From NCBI RefSeq assembly GCF_000826185.2, contig NZ_LN648875.1:678356-742355 (forward strand): a stretch of DNA of 64,000 nucleotides. The letters run 5' to 3'. The stretch comes from Microbacterium gorillae. GTDB lineage: Bacteria; Actinomycetota; Actinomycetes; Actinomycetales; Microbacteriaceae. The notes under the pieces were generated by a model that saw only the letters and a program-made list of their open reading frames with translations, did not search any database and was not told the DNA's origin. Shown piece after piece: positions 35,213-44,254 of this stretch (position 1 is its first letter; each line of letters starts with the position of its first letter). A program made the translations under genes and the position numbers.

Positions 35213-36499
35213 TCACGCGGTGAGGAAGGCCCTCGCGACGCGGGACAGCGCGTGCAGGTCGGAGACGCCGGCGAGCTCGCGCGCGGAGTGCATCGAGAGG
35301 ATGGGGATGCCCACATCGACGGTCTTCATGCCGAGCCGCGTCGCGGTGATCGGCCCGATCGTGGAGCCGCAGGGCACGTCGTTGTTCGAGACGAACTCCT
35401 GGCTCTGCACGCCCGCACTCTCGCACCACCCCGCCCACGCCGCGGCGCCGAGGGCGTCGGTCGCGTAGCGCTGGTTCGCGTTGATCTTGAGGATCGGTCC
35501 GGAACCGAGCAACGGCTGGACGACGGGGTCGTGCTTGCCGACGTAGTTCGGGTGGACCGAGTGTCCGACGTCGCTGCTCACGCACCAGGACGCGGCGATC
35601 GCGCGCAGGCGCTCCTCCGCGCCGGCGCCGAGGCGAGTCCAGACGCGCGTGAGCACGTCGTCCAGGATCGGACCGTCGGCGCCGGCGCGGCTGCCCGATC
35701 CGATCTCCTCGTGATCGAACGCCGCGAGCACGGCGATGTGCTCGCCGGCGTAGCCGTCCGCGGCGGCGGCGAGCGCGATGAGGCCGGCGTGCACCGAGGC
35801 GAGGTCGTCCATCCGGCCGCAGGCGAAGAACGCGTCGTCCTGGCCGAAGATCGCACCGCGCTGCGTGTCGGCGGTGATGAGGTCGTAACCGCGGATGTCG
35901 GCCGGATCAACATCGGCCGTCGCCGCCACGGCGGCGAGGACGTCCGCGGTGGAGGGGTCCCCCAAGCCCCACACCGGCTGCGTGTGGAACTGCTTGTCCA
36001 GGGCGAGGCCGTCATTCGCCGTGCGGTCGAGGTGGATCGCGAGCTGCGGCAGGCGCAGCAGGGGCCCGGAGTCGGCGAGCACGACGGTGCCGTCGGCGAG
36101 GACGAGGCGTCCGGCCAGGCGGAGCTCACGGTCGAGCCACGAGTTCAGCAGCGGACCGCCGTAAACCTCGACGGCGGCCTGCAACCAGCCGCGGGTGCCG
36201 GTCGTCGGCTTCGGCTTGAGCTTCAGCCCCGGGGAGTCGGTGTGTGCGCCGAACACGTGCGCACCCGTCGTGGCGTCCGCGTTCGCGGGCACGATCCAGG
36301 CGATCACGCTCCCGTCCCGGATGATGAAGAAGCGTCCCCCGGCCTGCTCCGGCCACGCGTCGGTCTCCTCCAACCGCGTGAAGTCCACGGCCTCCAGGCG
36401 ACGCGCCACCTCGGCGGCGGCGTGGTGGCTCGACGGCGACGCCTCGACGAAGTCGGCGAGATCCTCGGCGTGCGAGCGGGCCTGGGCGGTGACGGTCAT
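35213..36499 (-). CDS. M18-family aminopeptidase
   Basis: 428 residues, the normal length. Metal-ligand and catalytic motifs are VFGAHTDSPGLKLKPKP (His, Asp), AAFDHEEIGSGSRAGADG (Glu pair) and GIPILSMHSARELAG (final His). The enzyme removes N-terminal, often acidic or hydrophobic, residues from peptides in the cytoplasm. Its ATG overlaps the stop of the TPR gene by 4 bp. Confidence 0.92.
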   Translation of the reverse strand: MTVTAQARSHAEDLADFVEASPSSHHAAAEVARRLEAVDFTRLEETDAWPEQAGGRFFIIRDGSVIAWIVPANADATTGAHVFGAHTDSPGLKLKPKPTTGTRGWLQAAVEVYGGPLLNSWLDRELRLAGRLVLADGTVVLADSGPLLRLPQLAIHLDRTANDGLALDKQFHTQPVWGLGDPSTADVLAAVAATADVDPADIRGYDLITADTQRGAIFGQDDAFFACGRMDDLASVHAGLIALAAAADGYAGEHIAVLAAFDHEEIGSGSRAGADGPILDDVLTRVWTRLGAGAEERLRAIAASWCVSSDVGHSVHPNYVGKHDPVVQPLLGSGPILKINANQRYATDALGAAAWAGWCESAGVQSQEFVSNNDVPCGSTIGPITATRLGMKTVDVGIPILSMHSARELAGVSDLHALSRVARAFLTA

Positions 36500-37134
36500 G
36501 CGGTTCCTCCGGGTCGGTGGGGTCCTTCCAGCGTAGTCACCGGACGAGACGCGACCGCCTGCGCGGCGGCCAGCAGGCCCGCCGCCGTGTCATCGCTGGG
36601 GTCCAGCTGCAGGGCGGCGCGGGCGTGCGCCGCAGCCTCCGCCGCGGCCCCCGGAGCGGGCAGCAGTGCGCGGGCTGACTGCACATGAAGGGCCACCCGC
36701 ACCGAGAGATCATCCGGCGCCAGCAGGGTCGCCGTGGCGATCTCACGCAACGCGTCCTCGGTCCGGCCGAGGCGACCGAGGCGGGCGGCCAGGACGACGT
36801 GCAGTCCCGGAGCGGTCGGCAGAGCGGCGACAGCGGCACGGGACCACTGCAGCGATTCCTCCGCCCGAGTCGGATCCAGCGCGATGATCTGGGAGAGCAT
36901 GGCGCGCGCCCACGGGGCGGCGTCGTGGTCGGCGAGCGCGTCCCGCGTGATACGTTCCGCCGCGCCGGGGTCACCCTGCACCACGAGGACGTGGGCGAGC
37001 TCGATCATCGCTCGGGCGTCGTCCGGGTGCGCGCGCAGATGGCGATCGAGGACGTGACTGGCCGCGCTCGGCTCACCCGCGGCCAGCAGCAGTTGGGCAC
37101 GGGCGATGATGTCCGCGCCGGAGTCCTCTGTCAC
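36496..37134 (-). CDS. TPR-repeat protein
   Basis: 212 residues from GTG 37134. Several 34-residue helical repeats can be read, e.g. ARAMIELAHVLVVQGDPGAAERITRDALADH, GLHVVLAARLGRLGRTEDALREIATATLLAPDD and HARAALQLDPSDDTAAGLLAAAQAV. Such repeats bind other proteins. It overlaps the M18 aminopeptidase gene. The start is uncertain because the ribosome site is weak and the frame extends upstream without support. Confidence 0.7.
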   Translation of the reverse strand: MTEDSGADIIARAQLLLAAGEPSAASHVLDRHLRAHPDDARAMIELAHVLVVQGDPGAAERITRDALADHDAAPWARAMLSQIIALDPTRAEESLQWSRAAVAALPTAPGLHVVLAARLGRLGRTEDALREIATATLLAPDDLSVRVALHVQSARALLPAPGAAAEAAAHARAALQLDPSDDTAAGLLAAAQAVASRPVTTLEGPHRPGGTA

Positions 37135-37232
37135 GTCGCCATCGTCGCACGCCACGGCATGGCCGGGATCGGTGTCCGCCGACAGCGGACGGGTGTCCGT
37201 CTGAGCCCATGACGGATGAGGAACGTCGGGCG

Positions 37233-37712
37233 TCAGTGCACGACGTCGACGCGCTGGAAGGCGTCGACGCTGATGCCGCGCTCGAGAATGAGCGCGGACC
37301 ACTCGCGGGCCGAGTGGAGACTGTGATCCCGGTAGTTGCCGCACTCGACGGCCGAGACGCCGGGGACGTCCGCCCACGTGGCCTCGGTCGCGAGGAAACG
37401 GAGGCTGGCCGCGATGGCGTCGACGACGGTCGCGACGTGCGGCGTGCCCCAGGTGATCAGGTGGAATCCGGTCCGGCATCCGAACGGCGAGATGTCGATG
37501 ACGCCCTCGAGGTGGTCACGCAGGACACCCGCGATGGTGTGCTCGATGGTGTGCAGCCCCGCGGTCGGGATCTCGCCCTCGTTGGGCTGGACGAGGCGCA
37601 CGTCGAAGTTGGAGATCTGATCCCCCCGCGGTCCGGTCTCGACCTGGATGAGTCGGACGTACGGCGCCTTCACGGCGGTGTGATCCAGCGTGAAGCTCTC
37701 GACCTCGGCCAT
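37233..37712 (-). CDS. luxS: S-ribosylhomocysteine lyase (autoinducer-2 synthase)
   Basis: 159 residues, the family length. The metal ligands His54 and His58 lie in LHTIEH, and the conserved Cys79 in [12 protein letters not shown]; a further Cys stands in [10 protein letters not shown] as in characterised LuxS proteins. The enzyme splits S-ribosylhomocysteine into homocysteine and the precursor of autoinducer-2, recycling the methyl cycle. AAGGAGG precedes the ATG by 4-5 nt. It is transcribed away from the CAP-domain gene. Confidence 0.96.
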   Translation of the reverse strand: MAEVESFTLDHTAVKAPYVRLIQVETGPRGDQISNFDVRLVQPNEGEIPTAGLHTIEHTIAGVLRDHLEGVIDISPFGCRTGFHLITWGTPHVATVVDAIAASLRFLATEATWADVPGVSAVECGNYRDHSLHSAREWSALILERGISVDAFQRVDVVH

Positions 37713-37810
37713 TTTTCCTCCTTGTACGGCGACGGATGCGTCCCCTCATTCTCCTGCGGACCGGCGCCCCGACGAACTCGACGGACGTGCGAGGTCACAT
37801 CCGCGATCGC

Positions 37811-37824
37811 GTGAGATTTCTCAC
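37811..37824. promoter_or_regulatory. Small palindrome between luxS and the CAP-domain gene
   Basis: GTGAGA-TT-TCTCAC is a perfect dyad in the 188-bp divergent gap. It could be an operator for either gene; no further evidence. Confidence 0.35.
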
Positions 37825-37900
37825 ACACTCCCCCGCGACGGCGCGATCCGCGGATGACGTGTGCGTACCGTGGAGGCGCGACGAACAGCTGAGGTGTGCC

Positions 37901-38761
37901 ATGAAGACCCCGATCACCCGGCCTCTGCGCGCCCTGCTCGCACTGGCCGCGCTGACGGCCGCGGTGCTGCTCCCGGCGACCTCCGCCGCCGCTGCGACCA
38001 CCCCCGCGGCCGGGACCGCTGCAGAAGCCGCCACAGTCCTGGAGCTCACGAACACCGCCCGCGCCGAGCACGACGCCGCACCGGTCGCTTACAGCCCGGC
38101 CGTCGCCGAGGTCGCACAGAGCTGGGCGGAACAGCTGGCGCGTTCCGGCGAGCTCTCGCACGACGCCGACTATGCGACCAAGATGCCGGACGGATGGCTC
38201 GGCGTCGCGGAGAACGTGGCGATGTCCTCGGACGCGACCCCGGCCGACCTGCACGCCATGTGGATGGACTCCCCCGGCCACCGCGCGAATCTGCTCAACA
38301 GCGGCTACAACGTGATGGGCGTCGGGCTCGCGACCGCGGACGATGGCACGCTGTTCGGTGTCGAGGTCTTCGGCCGGTACGCCGATCCCGTCACCGCGGG
38401 CGCGGAGCCGCTGGAGACCCCGGACCCGACCGCCAATCCCACGCCCCCGGCTCCGATCGCACCCGAACCGGTTCCGGAGGCGACGGAGACCGGCGCGGCC
38501 TCGCCCGAGCCGCAGCCGGCCGCCCCCGTGCCGTCCGCGGTCGCGTCACCCGGAGCATCCGAGCGGGCGACGTCCGCCCCGGTGCCCACCGGTGCCGTCG
38601 ACGGACAGTTCGAGGCGGAGCGGGGCGCGTCCCCCCGGGCCGGGACGGGTACGGCCGCGACGCTGATGCCGTTCCTGCTGCCGGCCGCGATCGGTTGCGT
38701 CGTTGTCCTCGGCGGCGTTTCCGCCGCCGCGTTCACCCGCATCCGGCGTTCGAACGACTGA
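37901..38761 (+). CDS. Secreted CAP (SCP)-domain protein with C-terminal membrane anchor
   Basis: 286 residues. A signal peptide (about 1-33, ending TSAAAAT) precedes the CAP domain (about 45-165) with ARAEHDAAPVAYSPAVAEVAQSWAEQLA, SGELSHDADY and MWMDSPGHRANLLNSGYNVMGVG, which carry the conserved His/Glu cleft residues. A Pro/Glu/Ala-rich linker (about 170-255) leads to a final membrane helix and a basic tail (RIRRSND). There is no LPXTG. GAGG lies 6 nt before ATG 37901. Role at the cell surface unknown. Confidence 0.85.
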   Translation: MKTPITRPLRALLALAALTAAVLLPATSAAAATTPAAGTAAEAATVLELTNTARAEHDAAPVAYSPAVAEVAQSWAEQLARSGELSHDADYATKMPDGWLGVAENVAMSSDATPADLHAMWMDSPGHRANLLNSGYNVMGVGLATADDGTLFGVEVFGRYADPVTAGAEPLETPDPTANPTPPAPIAPEPVPEATETGAASPEPQPAAPVPSAVASPGASERATSAPVPTGAVDGQFEAERGASPRAGTGTAATLMPFLLPAAIGCVVVLGGVSAAAFTRIRRSND

Positions 38762-38780
38762 GCGTCCGACACCGAGCGGG

Positions 38781-38786
38781 TAGCGT
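38781..38786 (+). promoter_or_regulatory. -10 box of a leaderless methyltransferase mRNA
   Basis: TAGCGT is followed by seven bases and then ATG 38794. No clear -35. Confidence 0.45.
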
Positions 38787-38793
38787 CGGTGGC

Positions 38794-39576
38794 ATGACGC
38801 AGGCAGGCGAGGCGGCGGGCGAGTCCGACAACGGCGCGGTGTGGAGCGCCCTGTCAAGCGACTACGAGCGAGCCCGAGCGCGGGAGGATTCGCTGGACAC
38901 CCTCGTGGAGTGGCCGGCGCAGCGCGCGCTGCTCGGTGATGTCGTCGGGCGGACGATCCTTGACCTGGGCTGCGGCAACGGCGGCAAACTCGCGGAGCTG
39001 GTGGCGGCAGGCGCCGGAGCGTCGGTGGGAATCGACGTCGGTGCCGACCTCGTTCCCGCACGGCGCGGATTGGAGCTGGTGCAGGGAGATCTGAACCGGT
39101 TCGAGGACCTGCCGGAACTCACCGGGCGGACCTTCGATCGCATTCTCTTCCTGCAGTCATTCGGCTACGCCACGGACCCCGTGGCCGTCCTCCGTGCCGC
39201 TCGCGAGCGCCTCACCGACGACGGTTTCATCCTGCTCACGCGGACTCATCCGCTCCGGTACGCCCGCGAACGGGCAGAGCAGAACGGCACGTCGCTCGGA
39301 GCGGAGTACTACGCCGGTGCGGACTTCACGTATCGGGCGGCCTGGAACGACGCGATGGCGTTGACCAAGCGGACCTACACGATCGCGGATCTGCTGAACA
39401 TCTTCAGCGCCGCGGGGCTCTGGGTGGACGCCGCCGATGAGCCGTCGATGTCCGCGGCAGATGCGGCCCGCTTCCCGCACAAGAAGGCGTGGATGGACAC
39501 GTACCTCGGCATCCTCATCTTCCGCCTGCGTCCGGTGCCCGGGTTCGAAGAGCGCGCCGGTCAGGCGAACGCCTGA
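38794..39576 (+). CDS. Class I SAM-dependent methyltransferase
   Basis: 260 residues. The AdoMet-binding glycine loop is ILDLGCGNGGKLAELVAAGAGASVGIDVGADLV (about 55-85), followed by RFEDLPELTGRTFDRILFLQSFGYATDPVAVLRAARERLTDDGFILLTRTHPL, the motif II-III region. The substrate is not evident. The 3' end overlaps the convergent unknown gene by 16 bp, so the two genes are tail-to-tail. Confidence 0.85.
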   Translation: MTQAGEAAGESDNGAVWSALSSDYERARAREDSLDTLVEWPAQRALLGDVVGRTILDLGCGNGGKLAELVAAGAGASVGIDVGADLVPARRGLELVQGDLNRFEDLPELTGRTFDRILFLQSFGYATDPVAVLRAARERLTDDGFILLTRTHPLRYARERAEQNGTSLGAEYYAGADFTYRAAWNDAMALTKRTYTIADLLNIFSAAGLWVDAADEPSMSAADAARFPHKKAWMDTYLGILIFRLRPVPGFEERAGQANA

Positions 39577-40253
39577 TTCCGCAGCACGATCTGCGCCGTG
39601 GCGTTCGTCACGAAATCCCGGACCTGCCCGGTGTTCGTCGGAAGCGCTGACGGGGAGTCGAGGTGCCCCTCCCACAGCTCGAGGACGTCCCCCTCGGGGC
39701 CGATGGACGCTTGAAGCCGTTCCTCGGCGATGTACTCGGCGAACCCGCCCGGTCTGTCGTCCAGCCGAAAGCGCGGCGCGACCGCGGCCCCACCGAAGAA
39801 GTCCGCGTATCCCCCGGTCGCGATGCGGTGGAGGGTGCGGTCCCAGTAGTCCTTGTCGACTCCGGTGCCGCGCTTGGTGTTCAGGTTCGTGCGGGGACTG
39901 CGCGTTCCCGGGCCGATGACCGGCATGAGGATGAAGTTTCCCCGCGTGTACACGACCGACATGAAGTCCTCGAACACGGCCAGCACATCGGGCAGGTCTC
40001 CGTCGCGAAGCTGATCCAGAAGTGCGGGAATCCGCTTCCCGGTGATCACCCGCCCGTGCTCGAGCTTCAGGTAGGTCTTCAGCGTCGACCAGTGCGAGTG
40101 CATCGTGTCCGGCGAGGCGGCGAACCCTTCCGCCTGTACCGCGCGCAGCTCATCCCGAAGGGCGATCGCGTCGGACTCGCGACGGCCGGCCAGCGCAGCG
40201 GCTTTCGTCTGCAACGCGACGAGGACGGGGTGGTCCGCGGGAACCGTGCTCAC
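39561..40253 (-). CDS. Unknown protein, last gene of the ADP-ribosylglycohydrolase operon
   Basis: 230 residues, no signal peptide or membrane helix. Recognisable features are only local: a helical start (HPVLVALQTKAAALAGRRESDAIALRDELRAVQ) and a mixed C-terminal part. I do not recognise the family. It starts 13 bp after the PfkB gene on the same strand and is probably co-transcribed. Confidence 0.65.
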   Translation of the reverse strand: MSTVPADHPVLVALQTKAAALAGRRESDAIALRDELRAVQAEGFAASPDTMHSHWSTLKTYLKLEHGRVITGKRIPALLDQLRDGDLPDVLAVFEDFMSVVYTRGNFILMPVIGPGTRSPRTNLNTKRGTGVDKDYWDRTLHRIATGGYADFFGGAAVAPRFRLDDRPGGFAEYIAEERLQASIGPEGDVLELWEGHLDSPSALPTNTGQVRDFVTNATAQIVLRNQAFA

Positions 40254-40266
40254 TGCGCCGACGAAC

Positions 40267-41193
40267 TCAGCCGCGGGCGAGGAGGGCGTTCGTCACGGCC
40301 CTGGTGGGGGCGGTCGCGGGCCCCGGGCGCGTGACGGCGAGGGCCGCTGCGGCATTGGCTCGACGCACCGCGACCGGAAGCGCCAGACCACGGGCGAGGG
40401 CGGACGCGAGGACCCCGGTGTGGGCGTCACCGGCGCCGTTGGTGTCCACGGCCGTCACCGCGAAGGCCGGAATGTGCTCGCCCGTGGACAGGTCCGCACC
40501 GGTCGCACCGTCCCGAACGATGACCGCACCGGCGACGCGTTCGGCGAGCGCCCGCGCGCGGGCCGCGAAATCGGCTGGCACCTCCGTGCCGAATCGCCGC
40601 AGGGCCTCCGCGGCCTCCCGGGCATTGAGGCTCCAGATGTCCGCATGGTCCCGGACCACCTGCCACGCCGCGGGCGTGAGGTCGGCCACGAGCGGGGACG
40701 GATCGAACAGCACCCGGGTGGCGGCCGGCAGCATCGGCACCCAAGCGATGAGGGCGTCGGTGTTGCGACCGCCGAGCAGCGAGTAGCCGGACACGATCAC
40801 GACGTCCTCTGCCGCGACGTCCGCCGCGTCGAGCACGGTGACGTCGACGGCATCCTCCGCGCCGAGTGCCGACACGAAGGTGCGCTCGGTGGTGTCATCG
40901 GTCATCGCCACGCTGAAGCCGCTGTCCGCGTCCGGAACACGGGGCGCCGGCATCGTCACGCCCTCTGCGGCGAGCGCCGCGGCGACGACGTCACCGAAGG
41001 GTCCGGTGCCGATCACGCCGAGATGGACGACGTCGGCGCCGTCCCGCGCCGCCGCGGCGAGGGCGTTGAAACCGCCGCCGGCGGTGATCTCGCTGTGGCT
41101 GGCGAACACGTCGCCGCCGGGCTGCGGCAGCGCCGGAATGAGCATCACGATGTCGACGATGGCCTGTCCGGTGTAGAGCACCCGGCCGGTCAT
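40267..41193 (-). CDS. PfkB-family carbohydrate/nucleoside kinase
   Basis: 308 residues. The N-terminal GQAIVDIVMLIPALPQPGGDVFA and AGGGFNALAAAARDGADVVHLGVIG are the sugar-binding part; the C-terminal DTNGAGDAHTGVLASALARG is the PfkB signature with the catalytic Asp. The substrate is probably ribose or a nucleoside, because the ADP-ribosylglycohydrolase gene precedes it with a 4-bp overlap. ATG 41193 is the coupled start. Confidence 0.88.
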   Translation of the reverse strand: MTGRVLYTGQAIVDIVMLIPALPQPGGDVFASHSEITAGGGFNALAAAARDGADVVHLGVIGTGPFGDVVAAALAAEGVTMPAPRVPDADSGFSVAMTDDTTERTFVSALGAEDAVDVTVLDAADVAAEDVVIVSGYSLLGGRNTDALIAWVPMLPAATRVLFDPSPLVADLTPAAWQVVRDHADIWSLNAREAAEALRRFGTEVPADFAARARALAERVAGAVIVRDGATGADLSTGEHIPAFAVTAVDTNGAGDAHTGVLASALARGLALPVAVRRANAAAALAVTRPGPATAPTRAVTNALLARG

Positions 41194-42200
41194 CGGGCCG
41201 ACTCCGTCCGAAGCGCGAGCAGGTCGGCGACGACCGGCGGAAGGTCCAGGTGGTTCACGCGGATGACGGTGTCGGTGACCTCGTCCGGCCAAGCCGCCGT
41301 CCCGTGCTGGGCACCGAGGATCGCTCCGGCGATCGCGCCGATCGTGTCGGTGTCATCCCCGATGGCGGCCGCGTGACACAGGGCGGTGAACGGCTGATCG
41401 CCGAAGCGGGCGATCAGGGCGAAGGCCGCGGGGATGGACTCGTTCGCCGCGACGGAGGTCCCCACGCGCGTGGCGATGACCTCCAGCGCCACGGTCTCGT
41501 CGAGACCGGCGACCGCGGCGACGGCGGTCCGGATGCGATCGCCGACCGGGTCAGCCGAGACGTGGTTGCCGGCATCGGCGAGCGCGTCCGCCGCCTCGAT
41601 GCCGGCCGTGAGGATCGCTGCCGTGGGCGCGCCCGTGAGTGCCGCGGACACGGCCGCCGCGACGGCGGCCGCGGAGGCGAGTCCTGGCCCGGTGTTGTGA
41701 GTGAGGCGGGACGCGCTGACGACGGCGGGCAGGAGGTCCGGCCCCGGCGCGACGGCGATGCCGACGGGAGCGATGCGCATCGCGGCGCCGTTGGTGGTGC
41801 CGTTGCGTCCCGGGTCGTCGTCGGGTCCGGCGCCGGCCTGGATCGCGGCGATGGCGGCCTTCGTGGACGGACCGAGGAGGTCCTGCGACCCGCGGGCGAT
41901 CATGTCCTCCTCCCAGGCCGCGAGAGCATCGGCGAAAGTGCGGGGGTCGATCCGGCCGTGGCCCTCGATGAGCAGGCGGGCCAGCATCAGCGCCTGTTCG
42001 GTGTCGTCCGTGATCGTGCCGGCAGGCAGTCCGGGGGCGATCGGCTGGTCCGCGGTGGCGTCCCGGAACCCGGTGATGGGCCCGTAGGTCGCCGCGATCT
42101 GCGCGCGGGTCAGGGTCTGGGTCGGCATGCCGAGAGCATCGCCGATGGCGAGCCCGAGCAGCGCACCGGTGGCACGGTCGACGAGGTCCGGGGAGGGCAT
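41190..42200 (-). CDS. ADP-ribosylglycohydrolase-family protein
   Basis: 336 residues. DraG-type motifs are complete: GALLGLAIGDALGMP, ITDDTEQALMLARLL (metal-binding Thr-Asp-Asp) and AIGDDTDTIGAIAGAILGA (second metal site). The family hydrolyses ADP-ribose or nucleoside links. The overlapping PfkB kinase gene suggests salvage of a ribosyl compound: glycosidic cleavage followed by phosphorylation of the sugar. This pathway is an inference. Confidence 0.88.
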   Translation of the reverse strand: MPSPDLVDRATGALLGLAIGDALGMPTQTLTRAQIAATYGPITGFRDATADQPIAPGLPAGTITDDTEQALMLARLLIEGHGRIDPRTFADALAAWEEDMIARGSQDLLGPSTKAAIAAIQAGAGPDDDPGRNGTTNGAAMRIAPVGIAVAPGPDLLPAVVSASRLTHNTGPGLASAAAVAAAVSAALTGAPTAAILTAGIEAADALADAGNHVSADPVGDRIRTAVAAVAGLDETVALEVIATRVGTSVAANESIPAAFALIARFGDQPFTALCHAAAIGDDTDTIGAIAGAILGAQHGTAAWPDEVTDTVIRVNHLDLPPVVADLLALRTESAR

Positions 42201-42224
42201 GCGATCAGCGTAAGCCCGCAGGGT

Positions 42225-42554
42225 TCAGGTCGTCGCGTCGATGGCCTCGGCCGTCTGCTTCAGCAGCGTCAGCTGTCCGGACCAGCGGTCGGCGGCAGCG
42301 GACAGTGTCGCGGCCGCGGCGGCGACGGCGGCGGGCCGGACGCGGTACACCGCCTCGCGGCCGGTCGTCGCGTCGACCAGTCCGGCGTCTCGGAGGACGG
42401 TGAGGTGCTTGGCCGTGCCCTGGCGCGTGATCGGCAGCGCACGGGCCAGATCGGTGACGCCACGCGGAGCGGTGCCGAGCATGTCCAGGATGCGCAGGCG
42501 ATGCGGATCCGCCAGGGCGTGCAGGACGAGGACGGTGTCAGCGGTCGACGGCAC
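42225..42554 (-). CDS. ArsR-family transcriptional regulator
   Basis: 109 residues from GTG 42554, with GGAGG 9 nt upstream. The winged helix is LHALADPHRLRILDMLGTAPRGVTDLARALPITRQGTAKHLTVLRDAGLVDATTGREAVYRV. No metal-binding cysteines are present, so it is not a metal sensor of the classical type. It overlaps the SRPBCC gene by 17 bp; the pair is common, the regulator probably controlling the operon through the palindrome upstream. Confidence 0.85.
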   Translation of the reverse strand: MPSTADTVLVLHALADPHRLRILDMLGTAPRGVTDLARALPITRQGTAKHLTVLRDAGLVDATTGREAVYRVRPAAVAAAAATLSAAADRWSGQLTLLKQTAEAIDATT

Positions 42555-42972
42555 GGTGGGCCGCCTCCGTCGCTGCGCGGAGCAGGTCCAGCTCCTCGCG
42601 CCACCCGGCCTCGTTCGCACCGAAGTTGCGCTCGTGCGCGTCCGGGGCGAAGGCCGAGAACCCGGACTCCCTCACGGTCACGATCACGGCGTCGGTCGCC
42701 TGCTCGAGCGTGAACTCCACGGTGGTCCGGGGGACGTCATCGCCGCCGGGGTGCCAGGTGAAGACCGCGCGGTGCGGCGGCTCGAGGGCGACGATGCCCA
42801 CGGAGAACGCACCGAGGTTCGGATCGTGGACGATGCACTCGTCCCCGATCCGCTCGACGCGGTGATGCCCGAGACGGCCATCATTGATCCACCACCCCGG
42901 TTCGGATACGAGCCGCCACACGGTCTCGATGCTCGCCGCGATCTCCACGTGCTGCGCGATGTCATCCCTCAT
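42538..42972 (-). CDS. SRPBCC (AHSA1-like) domain protein
   Basis: 144 residues. The lipid/ligand-binding fold of the START/AHSA1 group starts IAQHVEIAASIETVWRLVSEPGWWIND and contains RAVFTWHPGGDDVPRTTVEFTLE and GWREELDLLRAATEAA. It is a cytoplasmic ligand-binding protein of unknown ligand. ATG 42972 is favoured over TTG 42981, which lies in the promoter. First gene of the operon running to 39561. Confidence 0.8.
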   Translation of the reverse strand: MRDDIAQHVEIAASIETVWRLVSEPGWWINDGRLGHHRVERIGDECIVHDPNLGAFSVGIVALEPPHRAVFTWHPGGDDVPRTTVEFTLEQATDAVIVTVRESGFSAFAPDAHERNFGANEAGWREELDLLRAATEAAHRAVDR

Positions 42973-43009
42973 GCAACCCAATGGTTGCCAACGAGGATGA
43001 CGATGTCAA
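42973..43009 (-). promoter_or_regulatory. Promoter with overlapping palindromic operator of the SRPBCC-ArsR operon
   Basis: TTGACA (43009-43004), a perfect -35 box, stands 17 bp before AACCAT (42986-42981). The dyad GCAACC-CAAT-GGTTGC (42973-42988) covers the -10 and ends at the start codon. A bound ArsR dimer would block the polymerase, giving self-regulation. Confidence 0.7.
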
Positions 43010-43021
43010 CAGGTGGAGCGG

Positions 43022-43951
43022 TCAGGCCTCGGCTGACCCGGGCTCCGTGCGGCGGCCGATCGTCCGGGGACCGACGGTGGCGAGCGCCACGGCACCGACG
43101 GTGAGGACGATGCCGAGGAGTTGGAGCAGGGACGGGCGCTCAGCGAGCACGAGCGCCCCGACGAGGACCGCGCTGATCGGTTGGAGCAGCATGATCGGGG
43201 CCGCGCGGCCGGCGTCCAGGCGCACCAGGCCGTAGGCGATGAGGACGAACGTGAGCGCCTGCCCGAGGATCGCGACCAGGGACAACCAGAACCAGCCCGA
43301 TACCCCGATATCGAAGTCGAAGGTCCTGCTGCCGAGCCCGACGGCACCGAGGACCACAGCGGACGAGGCCGTCGCCAGCGCCGTCGGCAGGAAGAGCATG
43401 CGCGGATCGATCGCACCGGCCGGACGGTTGAAGAACAGGAACCCGGCGTAGCAGATGCCCGCGAGGACCCCGAGAATCGCGCCGCGCACCTGATGCCCCG
43501 AGTCGGAACCGGCCGCACTGCCGAGGCCGCCGGTGAGCGCGAGGCCGGCGACCATCACCGGCAGCGCGATCAGGAATCGCCGCGCCACGCGTTCGCGCAC
43601 GAACAGGAAGGTGAGGATCGGGAGGGCGACCACCTGCACGCCGATGAGCACGGTGGCGACGCCGGCGCCCACGTCCAGGACGCTCTGCGTGTACATCAGA
43701 TAATCGGCCGCCAGAAGGACACCGGCGATCAGGCTGAGGACGACCATCCGCCGCTTCGGCGGCCCGTACCGCCGCCACTCCATCACGATGAACGGCGCGA
43801 AGGCGAGGAGCGCGAGTGCGCAGCGCAGGAACGCCGCCGTGACGGCGTTCGCGCCCGACAGGCGGATGAACGTCGACGAGGTCCCCGCCAGCAGGCATCC
43901 GGCCACCAGCACCCACAGGGCGATGGTCGGCGAGGCGCCGCGGGGAGTCAT
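43022..43951 (-). CDS. EamA-family (drug/metabolite) transporter
   Basis: 309 residues with ten membrane helices in two repeated halves: LWVLVAGCLLAGTSSTFIRLSGANAVTAAFLRCALALLAF begins the first EamA domain and GAILGVLAGICYAGFLFFNRPAGAI the second; QPISAVLVGALVLAERPSLLQLLGIVLTVGAVAL closes it in the usual way. ATG 43951 starts the first domain; the frame runs upstream but without conserved sequence. Substrate unknown. Confidence 0.85.
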   Translation of the reverse strand: MTPRGASPTIALWVLVAGCLLAGTSSTFIRLSGANAVTAAFLRCALALLAFAPFIVMEWRRYGPPKRRMVVLSLIAGVLLAADYLMYTQSVLDVGAGVATVLIGVQVVALPILTFLFVRERVARRFLIALPVMVAGLALTGGLGSAAGSDSGHQVRGAILGVLAGICYAGFLFFNRPAGAIDPRMLFLPTALATASSAVVLGAVGLGSRTFDFDIGVSGWFWLSLVAILGQALTFVLIAYGLVRLDAGRAAPIMLLQPISAVLVGALVLAERPSLLQLLGIVLTVGAVALATVGPRTIGRRTEPGSAEA

Positions 43952-44254
43952 CAGTCCATTCTGCGGGGCCTCGGGGGCGCGGCCTGTTCCGTGGCCGCGC
44001 GCGTCGTCTGGGATTTCAGACTTCAACGGATCGCCTTCATCGAGGTGCCCGAGTCGTCCGACGCGTTGCCCATCGATGCTCCGTGTGATGTCGACGCGCG
44101 GTGACTCCCCGCGGCGACGCGGCCCACGGCTCCACTGGCGCCACGGGGTCGCAATGGAGGGCTGAGTTCCGGTGTCGGCGGACGTGCGCACCTTTTTTGG
44201 CGCGTGGTCACCTTCCTTTGCTCCAGACGGAGGGAGCAGGCTTCCGTTCTCGAC
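43952..44254. other. Gap of about 300 bp without a gene
   Basis: No frame here has the coding look of the neighbours. It holds the EamA promoter region and leads into the left arm of the inverted repeats. Confidence 0.5.
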
